Assembly (NCBI GenBank): GCA_964415935.1
Contig: CAYQCH010000001.1
Coordinates: 1 to 64,000, forward strand
Source: CAYQCH01 sp964415935
Lineage (GTDB): Bacteria; Patescibacteriota; Patescibacteriia; VMEV01; CAYQCH01
Direction: 5' to 3'
Length of the DNA stretch: 64,000 bases
A model generated the notes under the pieces. That model worked only from the letters and a program-made list of their open reading frames with translations, did no database searches and was not told where the DNA came from. The translations under genes were made by a program, and so were the position numbers. This document shows, piece by piece, positions 16,868 to 25,016 of this stretch. How positions within the stretch are numbered: the stretch's first letter is position 1; every line of letters starts with the position of its first letter.

Positions 16868-18115
16868 TTACATCATCTTCTTACGGATAAAGGCCGGAAT
16901 TTCCAAATCTTCCTGATCAATATCCTGCTGGGGAGCGGCGGAACGGCTGGATTCTTCCGCCCGCACGGGCTCGGTCATGATTGGGTTGGCGGCTAACGGC
17001 TCGGATCGAAACGACGGGGCCGTGTTAAAGGACCGCGGGGCCGCGGCCGGGCGCTCACTGGCCTGTTTATTCTGCTGGGACATGCGCATGAGCGGGCTGT
17101 TGTAGGCGCTGGCGGCCAGAGACTGGCCAAACGCCATGGTGTCGGCCTGATGAACAGATTTCGGCTGTTTGCCGAAACCGGCCGCAATTACGGTAACACG
17201 GACTTCATCTTTCATGTTCTCGTCAATAACCGTGCCGTAAATGATCTTGGCGCTTGGATCGGCTTTTTCGGTAATGATGGTAGCGGCTTCATTCAGTTCA
17301 TACATGCCCAAGTCCTTGCCACCAGTGATGGTAAACAAAATACCTTTGGCGCCGTCGATGGAAACCTCCAACAAAGGACTGGAAATAGCTGCTTTGGCGG
17401 CATCAATCGCGCGATTATCGCCGGTGCCGTACCCAATACCCATAAGGGCAGAGCCGGCATCTTTCATGATGGCTTTTACGTCAGCAAAGTCGACGTTGGT
17501 CACGCCATGCACGGTCACAAGCTCGGAAATCCCCTGCACGCCCTGGCGGAGGACGTCATCCACGATATCAAATGCCTCCACAAGCGTGGTCTTCTTTTCA
17601 ATAACCTGCAAAATACGATCATTGGGGATGGTAATGATGGTGTCGACCTTGCTGGCCAACTCGTCATGTGCCTTTTCCGCGATCATTCCGCGTTGTTTTC
17701 CTTCAAACGAAAATGGTTTGGTCACCACGCCAATGGTAAGTGCGCCCAATTCCTTGGCGATACTGGCTACAATAGGGGCTGCGCCGCTGCCTGTGCCACC
17801 GCCCAAACCGCAAGTGATAAACACCATGTCGGTGTCTTTCAACAATTCGCGCAGCTCGTTCTGGTTTTCTTCCGCGGACTTGCGGCCCATTTCCGGATCC
17901 ATGCCAGCACCCAGGCCGCGAGTGACCGTTTTGCCGATATGTACGCGCAGCGGCGCTCGCGAATGATGCAATGCCTGCGCATCGGTGTTCACGGCAATGA
18001 ATTCGACGCCCCTGATTTTGGAGGCAACCATGGCGTTCACGGTCGATCCGCCGCTTCCGCCCACACCCACCACTTTTATTTTTGCGAACGTCTCGATTTC
18101 GGGTTTGATTTCCAT
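16868..18115 (-). CDS. ftsZ: Cell division GTPase FtsZ
   Basis: The tubulin-like protein forming the Z ring. It is 415 aa. The tubulin signature GGGTGSG is at residues 105-111, and the T7-loop region NVDFADVKAIM is present. A Pro/Ser/Ala-rich linker of about 80 residues ends in the conserved tail DLEIPAFIRKKMM, which binds FtsA and other partners. It is downstream of ftsA, separated by 71 bases that contain an inverted repeat. Confidence 0.99.
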   Translation of the reverse strand: MEIKPEIETFAKIKVVGVGGSGGSTVNAMVASKIRGVEFIAVNTDAQALHHSRAPLRVHIGKTVTRGLGAGMDPEMGRKSAEENQNELRELLKDTDMVFITCGLGGGTGSGAAPIVASIAKELGALTIGVVTKPFSFEGKQRGMIAEKAHDELASKVDTIITIPNDRILQVIEKKTTLVEAFDIVDDVLRQGVQGISELVTVHGVTNVDFADVKAIMKDAGSALMGIGYGTGDNRAIDAAKAAISSPLLEVSIDGAKGILFTITGGKDLGMYELNEAATIITEKADPSAKIIYGTVIDENMKDEVRVTVIAAGFGKQPKSVHQADTMAFGQSLAASAYNSPLMRMSQQNKQASERPAAAPRSFNTAPSFRSEPLAANPIMTEPVRAEESSRSAAPQQDIDQEDLEIPAFIRKKMM

Positions 18116-18142
18116 ATTCGTGTGGTTACGCTTGTGAACAAT

Positions 18143-18175
18143 TAACGTTTACCGACAAGCTCAGGGCAAACGTTA
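18143..18175. repeat. REP-like inverted repeat between ftsA and ftsZ
   Basis: 8-bp arms TAACGTTT/AAACGTTA enclose a core whose minus strand reads CCCTGAGCTTGTCGG. That core resembles the TGAGCTTGTCG motif of dispersed REP-type palindromes. No T-run follows, so it is more likely an mRNA-stability or mobile palindrome than a terminator. Confidence 0.5.
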
Positions 18176-18186
18176 GCTTTCCCAAG

Positions 18187-19437
18187 CTATGGGATTATGG
18201 CCTTAAACCAAGATTTTACTTTTTCTTTGACAGAACCGAAGTTGGTAAAGCCCTGAAATCGGCCGCCGCTTCCCGCATGCATGTGCATGCCCCAGAGCAG
18301 CAAGCCTACGGCGACCGCATACATGGGGTCGTTTACCTTTTCAATGGCCGTGGTCAACTCGCGCGGCACGCCGATTGAGGCTGGCAGGCGGAACTCCCGT
18401 TTAGCCACGTCGATAATGCCGTGCAGGCGCGAGCCGCCGCCGGTCAGGACCACGCCGGCCGGCAAAAGACCGCTGCGATTAATTTTCTTCAACTCTTTGT
18501 TCACCAGTTTAAAAATTTCTTCGATGCGCGCTTCGATGATTTCCGCCACCTGCCGGCGCGACACCAGATGGGATTCTCCTTCCTGGAACTCATTTAAATC
18601 AATCATTTCCTTTTTATCTACACTTTCTGGCAAAGACGTACCGTATTGCAGCTTCACTTGTTCCGCAATCTCTATGGACGTCCGTAACCCAATGGCAATG
18701 TCGGAAGTAATGTGACCCGCGCCCACGGGCAAGACTGCTGTATGTAACACATCGCCTTCTTCGTAGACGACGACCGTGGTGGTTGCGCCGCCAAGGTTAA
18801 CCAATGCCACACCCAGCTCTTTCTGCTGCTTATCTAGTACGCTTTCAGCAGCGGCCAGCCCAGCAAACACCGTGTCTTCAATGTCCAGCCCCGTGCGATA
18901 GACGGCTTTGGTAACGTTTTTTAATTGCGTGGAAAGTCCCTGGATGATTTGCGCGTCGACTTCCAGGCGGATGCCGGTCATGCCTATGGGGTCTTTGATA
19001 TGGCCCTGGTTGTCGACCGTATAAGAACGCGGGATGACATGCAAAATCTCGTAATTCGGCGGCGTTGCCACGGCCTGTGCCGCCTCAATGACGCGCTCCA
19101 CGTCATCTTCGTTGATTTCTCCGTTCGCCTTGGAAACGGCAATGACGCCTTTAGATGCCTGGGACAAAATATGGGCGCCGGAAATGCTTACAAAGGCACG
19201 CTCCAAAGGGACCCCGGCCATGCGTTCGCCCTTTTCTATGCAGCTCGTCAAGCAGGTAACGGCGTCTTCGATGCTGGTAACCACGCCTTTGCTTATGCCT
19301 TGCGAGGGGGTTTCGGCTACGCCAATAATATGCAGTTGCTGCCCCTCCCCGGCCTCATCCGGCACGAACTGACCGACTACCAAACGGATAGTCGATGATC
19401 CAATGTCCAACCCTGTAATGATATCGGACCGGCTCAT
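18187..19437 (-). CDS. ftsA: Cell division protein FtsA
   Basis: An actin-like ATPase that tethers FtsZ to the membrane. It is 416 aa. The phosphate-1 loop GLDIGSSTIRLVVG is at residues 9-22. The SHS2/1C subdomain follows, then the VNLGGATTTVVVYE phosphate-2 loop and the adenosine motif LTGGGSRLHG. The C-terminus KEKVKSWFKAIIP is an amphipathic membrane-targeting helix. It is the first gene of the ftsA-ftsZ-M23 run. Confidence 0.97.
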   Translation of the reverse strand: MSRSDIITGLDIGSSTIRLVVGQFVPDEAGEGQQLHIIGVAETPSQGISKGVVTSIEDAVTCLTSCIEKGERMAGVPLERAFVSISGAHILSQASKGVIAVSKANGEINEDDVERVIEAAQAVATPPNYEILHVIPRSYTVDNQGHIKDPIGMTGIRLEVDAQIIQGLSTQLKNVTKAVYRTGLDIEDTVFAGLAAAESVLDKQQKELGVALVNLGGATTTVVVYEEGDVLHTAVLPVGAGHITSDIAIGLRTSIEIAEQVKLQYGTSLPESVDKKEMIDLNEFQEGESHLVSRRQVAEIIEARIEEIFKLVNKELKKINRSGLLPAGVVLTGGGSRLHGIIDVAKREFRLPASIGVPRELTTAIEKVNDPMYAVAVGLLLWGMHMHAGSGGRFQGFTNFGSVKEKVKSWFKAIIP

Positions 19438-19473
19438 GTGCTTAGCGAATAACTAATGAGTACATGTGAGAAC

Positions 19474-19515
19474 ATTATATATCCAATACCGCTGATGTTC
19501 CAGCGCTTCGCTGAA
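19474..19515 (-). promoter_or_regulatory. Possible ftsA promoter and upstream hairpin
   Basis: A perfect TATAAT lies at 19474-19479 on the minus strand, 37 bases before the ftsA start. The -35 region is poor. An inverted repeat with GTTC-AGCG arms at 19496-19515, after ybeY, could end the upstream operon. Confidence 0.4.
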
Positions 19516-19527
19516 CAACAGAACTAG

Positions 19528-20040
19528 TCAGCGGGCTTTCCGCTTTTGCTGCGAACCCATTTTTGACTCACCATTCATCCGAGTTATCAGACCGGCTTTA
19601 TCCCCAAGATACTTTTGCTCCTCTTTAGCCATATCTTTCAAATCGTCAGGCGTCTCATGGTCGTACCCAAGGATATGGAGCAGGCCGTGGGTAAACAATA
19701 CGCGCGCTTCATCCGCCAGGCGATGCTTTTGTTCGCGTGCCTGCCGGCGCAAGGTGTCAACACTGATGATGATTTCTCCCAGGCAGCCGTCACTTGGCCA
19801 GCCCTCGCCTTCCAAAAAAGAAAACGACAACACATCTGTCGGGCCCTTTTTGCCGCGATGCATTGCGTTTAACTTGCTCATTTCACGATCTGAAACAAAG
19901 ACGAGGGAAATGGAAACATTTCCACCGCGCAATGCACGCGGGTATCCGCGCGACACAATCTCGTTTGCCAGTATATGCAGCGGCGCGACCGCAAAACTGA
20001 CACGCGCCCGGCGCGAGACATCCAGAACAACGCGGTGCAT
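19528..20040 (-). CDS. ybeY: Endoribonuclease YbeY
   Basis: A zinc-dependent RNase for 16S rRNA maturation and ribosome quality control. It is 170 aa. The metal motif HGLLHILGYDH is at about residues 114-124, and the preceding FVSDREMSKLNAMHRGKKGPTDVLSF is the family's strand-helix signature. The C-terminus has a short basic tail (KMGSQQKRKAR). It starts 3 bases after the upstream envelope gene, so it is the last gene of that operon. Confidence 0.95.
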   Translation of the reverse strand: MHRVVLDVSRRARVSFAVAPLHILANEIVSRGYPRALRGGNVSISLVFVSDREMSKLNAMHRGKKGPTDVLSFSFLEGEGWPSDGCLGEIIISVDTLRRQAREQKHRLADEARVLFTHGLLHILGYDHETPDDLKDMAKEEQKYLGDKAGLITRMNGESKMGSQQKRKAR

Positions 20041-20043
20041 ATG

Positions 20044-21003
20044 TTACTGGGCCGCGGCGGTATCGCCCGAAGAGACAGAGAGGCTGTTGGTCATGGTGTC
20101 CCAAACCGCCGGGAATCGGAGTGATTTTTCCTGGCCGGCGTCATAGTGCATGACAAACATCAGGGCACGTGACCCCGGGCCGCCATCGTCGAATGAAGCA
20201 ATCACCAGCGTATGATCCTGAGTCTGGACACCGATCCAGCTTGATTCATTTCGAAAATTGACATACTGCGTCAAATTGACCGACGGATCCTGCTGCTGCA
20301 GCCATTCTGTTACGGAAAGACGGGCCTCATTGTCGTATACCATGATACGAAATGATTCGCTGCCCTGGTCAGGCCGGACAATAAACTCGCGTCCATCCGC
20401 GGTGCTGCGCGTGGCCGTCCAGGCGAGCGGCACGAGCAACTGGTAGCCCAAGCTCTCATTACGCGCAATTTTGATTTGCGGCGACACCTCAAGCAACGCG
20501 CGCGGCGTGGCTGGGTCATACAAGTTGCGCAACTCCACGCCATCCAAAAAGCTATCCTGGTCCGTATCAGGCACGGACGCGCTGGTAAGGAACAGCTGCT
20601 CCTCAATGTCCGTCAAGCTGTCCTGGTCAGTATCAACCGCCACTGGCAAGACGCCGCTGATGACGGCGGGTAACTGCACGCGCGGCGTGGCCACCGGCTG
20701 CTCTTGTACTGGCTGCGGCGCGGCTGGTTGCGCCGGCTGCTGAGGCTGTTGCTGCGCCGGCTGTTCGATAACCGGAGTTTGCTCGATCGGGGCTTGCGCA
20801 ACAGGCGTTGTCTGGGGCGCGCGCGTAAAAAAGAGCACCAGAACAATGATGACTAATAACGCCACGATGCCCAAAACAATCGCCAATATGGCAGTTGAGG
20901 AAAGCTTCTTTTTTTCCTTTGGCACATACGCATCAGGCATGACAATCAGGCGGCCTGACAATGCCGATGACGGTGTTTCCTGTGGGGACATCTGGGTGGC
21001 CAT
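20044..21003 (-). CDS. Membrane-anchored protein with calcium-type EF/TSP3 repeats (copy A)
   Basis: 319 aa. A short cytoplasmic N-terminus is followed by a membrane helix (about residues 36-62) and a Pro/Gln/Ala-rich linker (65-105). Two Asp-rich loops, DTDQDSLTDIEE and DTDQDSFLDGVEL, resemble thrombospondin type 3 or dockerin-like calcium-binding repeats. The C-terminal 170 residues form an unrecognised globular domain. It is paralogous in layout to the next gene and lies in the six-gene envelope operon. It is predicted to face outward. Function unknown. Confidence 0.85.
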   Translation of the reverse strand: MATQMSPQETPSSALSGRLIVMPDAYVPKEKKKLSSTAILAIVLGIVALLVIIVLVLFFTRAPQTTPVAQAPIEQTPVIEQPAQQQPQQPAQPAAPQPVQEQPVATPRVQLPAVISGVLPVAVDTDQDSLTDIEEQLFLTSASVPDTDQDSFLDGVELRNLYDPATPRALLEVSPQIKIARNESLGYQLLVPLAWTATRSTADGREFIVRPDQGSESFRIMVYDNEARLSVTEWLQQQDPSVNLTQYVNFRNESSWIGVQTQDHTLVIASFDDGGPGSRALMFVMHYDAGQEKSLRFPAVWDTMTNSLSVSSGDTAAAQ

Positions 21004-21006
21004 AGG

Positions 21007-21687
21007 TTATGGATTGGTTGGGGCGGCGGGAGGCGCGTCCTGCGGCTGAGTTTCTTGTTGCCCCAGTTGCTCCTCTTCTGCTCCCGGCAACGTCAAAAGC
21101 TTCGCACCGACGGCATTCGGATCATATCCGGAGCGCACTTCCATGCCATCGGGGTAGCCGTCATTATCGGAATCCGGATCCAACGGGTCGGTGTTCCACA
21201 CGCGGATTTCGTCGTAATCCGTGAGGCCGTCATCATCTGAATCGACAAGCGTCGGGTTGGTACGGTTTTCAGCTTCTTCTTCATCGGAAAGACCATCGCG
21301 GTCCGTATCCACCGGCAGTTGCGTTTCAGACGCAGGAGTTTCCGTCAGAGGGACAACCGGCAATGCCTGGGTGTCCGCCGTTTGCGTCGTCGGCAACTGC
21401 GTTACTGGCTGTTGCAGCTGGTTTGCCGCGGGTGCAGGAGTTTGCCGGCTCAGATAGATGTACACCAGCGCTACGGCAATGACAACAAAACCTAACACCG
21501 CGATAACGGCAATGATGATAAGCGTTTTACTGGGCCCGGACGCCACGACGTCCTCTACAGCAGATGGCGATGGCGGCGAAGACTGGCCAGATTGATTCGG
21601 CAGCGAAGGACGAACCAGCTGCGAGGGGGCGGCATCTTGCTCCGCGCCTTCAAAAATATCTTCCGGTTCTTTTGTGTCTTCAAACAT
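21007..21687 (-). CDS. Membrane-anchored protein with calcium-type EF/TSP3 repeats (copy B)
   Basis: 226 aa with the same architecture as its downstream neighbour but without the extra C-terminal domain: an acidic N-terminus, a membrane helix (about residues 53-80) and a Pro/Gln/Thr linker. Three Asp-rich loops follow (DTDRDGLSDEEE, DSDDDGLTDYDE, DSDNDGYPDGME), matching calcium-binding type 3 repeats. It ends in a Gln/Pro tail. The 3-base gap to copy A implies co-translation. Probably an exported structural or adhesion component; the family is not identified. Confidence 0.85.
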   Translation of the reverse strand: MFEDTKEPEDIFEGAEQDAAPSQLVRPSLPNQSGQSSPPSPSAVEDVVASGPSKTLIIIAVIAVLGFVVIAVALVYIYLSRQTPAPAANQLQQPVTQLPTTQTADTQALPVVPLTETPASETQLPVDTDRDGLSDEEEAENRTNPTLVDSDDDGLTDYDEIRVWNTDPLDPDSDNDGYPDGMEVRSGYDPNAVGAKLLTLPGAEEEQLGQQETQPQDAPPAAPTNP

Positions 21688-21696
21688 ACGACAAGG

Positions 21697-22308
21697 TTAA
21701 ATGGTAGGTTCAGGCAATGCCTCTGGATTTGCAAAGACTTCATACTGATCCAGCAAATCATTGCTATTGCGATCTACATAGAGATCTGACCGCTTTTCAG
21801 CCACATGCGCCGCGCATTCTTCGCTCAAATTCTGTATAAAAATATCAGCACATACCGAAGCGGCAATACGCCCTTGTACGGCCTGAAACGACAAGTGCCG
21901 CATGATGCATGTTTGGGACTGCGGTCCGGACTGGAGCTGCGCGCACAAACCCTGTTGTTCAGGGCTGAGCATCGCGACCGTTTGAGCCCACGCTTGCGGA
22001 TTCGGGGGCAAAGCTACGGCGCCCGGAGCCGACACTTGTTGCGGCATATTAGAATATAGGTTCAGGCCATCCAGCAATGCGTTCAGCCGCTCTTCAGAAA
22101 GACGCGAAACATAGTTAATGGGCTTGAACTGTCGTTTTGTCTGCTCATCCACGATGTCGGAATAGGTATACAACCCGCTTGCGCGGTCAATCAACAACAC
22201 CCGTTCTTCGGCATTATACAACTGCTGGCGTCTGGCAAGCGTGTAAACAAGCCAACCTGATGCCGCAATAGCGAGCAGCACGACGACAAGAATAATTTTC
22301 TTATTCAT
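21697..22308 (-). CDS. Anchored extracytoplasmic protein with one EF-like loop
   Basis: 203 aa. An N-terminal signal-anchor helix (residues 4-24) is followed by a mostly helical domain with four cysteines (QGLCAQL, QTCIMRH, ASVCADI, EECAAHV) that could pair outside the cell. A final acidic loop, DLYVDRNSNDLLDQYE, has the DxNxND spacing of a calcium EF-hand. It lies in the envelope operon, 5 bases after the large DUF4215 protein. No family is recognised. Confidence 0.8.
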   Translation of the reverse strand: MNKKIILVVVLLAIAASGWLVYTLARRQQLYNAEERVLLIDRASGLYTYSDIVDEQTKRQFKPINYVSRLSEERLNALLDGLNLYSNMPQQVSAPGAVALPPNPQAWAQTVAMLSPEQQGLCAQLQSGPQSQTCIMRHLSFQAVQGRIAASVCADIFIQNLSEECAAHVAEKRSDLYVDRNSNDLLDQYEVFANPEALPEPTI

Positions 22309-22313
22309 ATTTC

Positions 22314-25016
22314 TTAGAGCGCCTGCAAGAAGTCACACACGCGATTATTATCAACATCTACGCATCCTAACACATAGGTCGTATTGCTTGTCGTCGAGGT
22401 TTGACCCTGGCTTGGGTCAGTCTTGGTGCTATTTCCTAGCCACACCATAAATCCTTGTCCTTGCTGGAAGTTCACGCGGTAGGTGTCTTGCGGCAAGAGA
22501 TTGCCGCTGGGATCGCGACGGTCACGCAAGTGTTCGAGGACGACAATGCCGCCGTTTGTGTCGATTTCCTTGGCATTCGGAAGGTAGATCCTGCCGCGGG
22601 CATACCCGCCGTTCGCCCAGGTTTCATTCGCGACCACTTCGTCGATAACCGCATCGCTGAGATTCAGTCGATGCATGGCGTTGTCATTGCCGCAATGTTC
22701 GCCATGCTTTGGAATAAAGTACGTCTGATACCTTACTTCCTGTCCGTTATACCGCCCCATCATGAAATGACCGCCGCACCCGCCATGAAACCAGGTTACA
22801 GAATCCGTCATCAACGGATATGGCAGTTTATAGTGCGAGGCGTTATACGGCCATCCCCACGGTGAACCAAACGACTGGCCATTGCGCGTAAAACTTTGTG
22901 AAGATGCGCCCGTGCAAGTCATTTGCAATTCCTCGGAAGTGGTATCTGCCATGCTCCAACCCCAGGCACCCTTGTTCGCCACACAAAATGATTTGCGAGT
23001 ATCGGCAACCACAGCATAGCTTGCTGTAACTTTGTTATTGGCCACCTGACAGCTCTGGCACAAGCCCGGTGTTTTGGCATCATCGCATTTTTCAGGACCG
23101 TTCACCGTGCCGTCACCACAGAAACCAACCTGCCTGCATGCGTCATACGGCCCCCAGGTACAAAGAGGGTTTTGGGGCGTTGCTTCCTGAACACAGCGAC
23201 GCAGTTTGTAAAAGTATGTTGGTTCAGGCTCGCAAGGAACGTCCTGCGTCTGGTTATCGCATGCCTCAAACGGGATATTGCGCGCTCCATCACCACAATA
23301 CGGGCCACGCACGACATCGATTTTGCAGGAATTGGTGCAGTAGTTACAGGTTTTTCCGTACGCAGGCACGCAACGCTGTCCGTTCTTGTTGGACTCATCG
23401 CATTCTTCTCCCTGGTCAGCCTGAACGATGCCATCACCGCAGCGGGGGCCAAGCGCTTCCTGCACTTTGCAAACGCTGCTGCAGTAGGTGCAACGCTGCG
23501 CATATGCCGCCTGGCATTGCACGCCGTTTTGCTCAGATTCATCGCACGTCTCCAACCCGTTTATGATGCCGTCCCCGCAGGTTTCAATGGGCTGGCAATC
23601 AGTCCAAGGGGCGTATCTGCATGTATTGCGACAAACACGCACACGTTGCGTGCGGTAGCCATTGATAAACGTGGAACACAACTGCGTTTCGTTATTCCCG
23701 TCGCATTCTTCGTTGAGGCCCTGCTCATTGGGGGTCTGCACCGTCCCGTCGCCGCAATACGCTACGGAGCGGACTGAACGGCAGTCTGCGGCGCATTCCT
23801 GGAACTCATTCACGCCTGATTGGCCGTCGCAAGCTTCGGTTCCTTCCGTGACATTATTACCGCAGGTTTGAAAATCGCATACGTCGCCGACGCCATCGCC
23901 GTCAAGATCTGTCTGATCTGAATTTCCGATCGTCGGACAGTTATCTAAATTTCCGCAAACGCCATCGTTGTCCTGGTCGTTGGTGGGGTCATTTGGACAA
24001 GTGTCACAGGCGTTTCCCACGCCGTCACTGTCGGAATCAGACTGATCGGCATTGCTCACCGCCGGACAGTTGTCCACGGCGGCCCCCACCCCGTCCCCGT
24101 CAAAATCAGCGGAGTCGGCCGCGCTGAAGTTAAAGCATTGCCCGGCAGTCTGGTCGGAAAACGATTGCGTGCGCCAGCTGCCTGGTCCCTGATATTCAAA
24201 ATTTGTAAACAAGTTGTAAGACAACCCGTCGGGATTGACTCGGTATGCATAGGCATATGCCTCGGGGGGACAGGAAAACTGCCTGTCTTCAACGGACCAG
24301 CAGGTCTTGGTATCATACGGGTCTTTGCAACCGATGAATTCATTGCGCGGGTCAACGGGCACAGCAACACCGAGCAAATTCCCAAGTGTGGCCTGCCAGG
24401 ACGGCCATGTGCTGTAGGTAGTGTTGGGTAAATAACTCCCCGCTTCAAAAACCGGATACTTGCCGGTCTTGACCCGGTACGACTCCAGATATCCCTGAAT
24501 GTTGTTCAGGTCAGCGGCACGATGCATGTCGCGACGGATCTGCTCGCGCGTGGTCCTGTCAGTAATGTTCGTATTCAGCCGGAACTGCCTGAGAAATTCA
24601 TTAAATACGGCCTGAACGGACTCGTCAGCCGTTTCGCTGTAAGAAATAAGATAAATATTGCTGTACAAGGTGCGAGAGTTGGCGTCGTAATTTGTTGCAG
24701 CCACATATACGGAGCGGCCGTCACGAACAGCAGGATATCCGTCGACTTCAAGCGCCGCGGGATTCCCAGGATTTGGCACGTTCGCGCGATACCATGTCAA
24801 CGGAGATAGCCTGTCAGGGTTGGGAATAATACGTATGCCAATGGCCTGCCCGCGCCCAGTGTCTTGCGCCCGCGCAGGAAAACCGACTGCCGAGGCGGCA
24901 AACAGGCAGAAAACAATTGCTATGTAATATAGTGACTTTCTCATAAGGACACGGGGCGATTCATTGAAATGATACCAATTTCCCAGCCTGCGGTCTCTGT
25001 GTATAAAAGACATCAT
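22314..25016 (-). CDS. Large secreted protein with TSP3 and DUF4215 Cys-rich repeats
   Basis: 900 aa from an ATG that overlaps the previous stop (ATGA at 25013-25016), suggesting coupled translation. A good signal peptide begins at an internal ATG (24944, MRKSLYYIAIVFCLFAAS, cleavage near ARA-QD), so that could be the real start. A pilin-like or globular region follows. Then come three to four TSP3 repeats (DGDGVGAAVDNCP type) and at least five DUF4215 units of the form CGDG-x(6,10)-E-x-CD. The last 250 residues are a separate domain. Probably surface-exposed and disulfide-rich; partner unknown. Confidence 0.88.
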   Translation of the reverse strand: MMSFIHRDRRLGNWYHFNESPRVLMRKSLYYIAIVFCLFAASAVGFPARAQDTGRGQAIGIRIIPNPDRLSPLTWYRANVPNPGNPAALEVDGYPAVRDGRSVYVAATNYDANSRTLYSNIYLISYSETADESVQAVFNEFLRQFRLNTNITDRTTREQIRRDMHRAADLNNIQGYLESYRVKTGKYPVFEAGSYLPNTTYSTWPSWQATLGNLLGVAVPVDPRNEFIGCKDPYDTKTCWSVEDRQFSCPPEAYAYAYRVNPDGLSYNLFTNFEYQGPGSWRTQSFSDQTAGQCFNFSAADSADFDGDGVGAAVDNCPAVSNADQSDSDSDGVGNACDTCPNDPTNDQDNDGVCGNLDNCPTIGNSDQTDLDGDGVGDVCDFQTCGNNVTEGTEACDGQSGVNEFQECAADCRSVRSVAYCGDGTVQTPNEQGLNEECDGNNETQLCSTFINGYRTQRVRVCRNTCRYAPWTDCQPIETCGDGIINGLETCDESEQNGVQCQAAYAQRCTYCSSVCKVQEALGPRCGDGIVQADQGEECDESNKNGQRCVPAYGKTCNYCTNSCKIDVVRGPYCGDGARNIPFEACDNQTQDVPCEPEPTYFYKLRRCVQEATPQNPLCTWGPYDACRQVGFCGDGTVNGPEKCDDAKTPGLCQSCQVANNKVTASYAVVADTRKSFCVANKGAWGWSMADTTSEELQMTCTGASSQSFTRNGQSFGSPWGWPYNASHYKLPYPLMTDSVTWFHGGCGGHFMMGRYNGQEVRYQTYFIPKHGEHCGNDNAMHRLNLSDAVIDEVVANETWANGGYARGRIYLPNAKEIDTNGGIVVLEHLRDRRDPSGNLLPQDTYRVNFQQGQGFMVWLGNSTKTDPSQGQTSTTSNTTYVLGCVDVDNNRVCDFLQAL

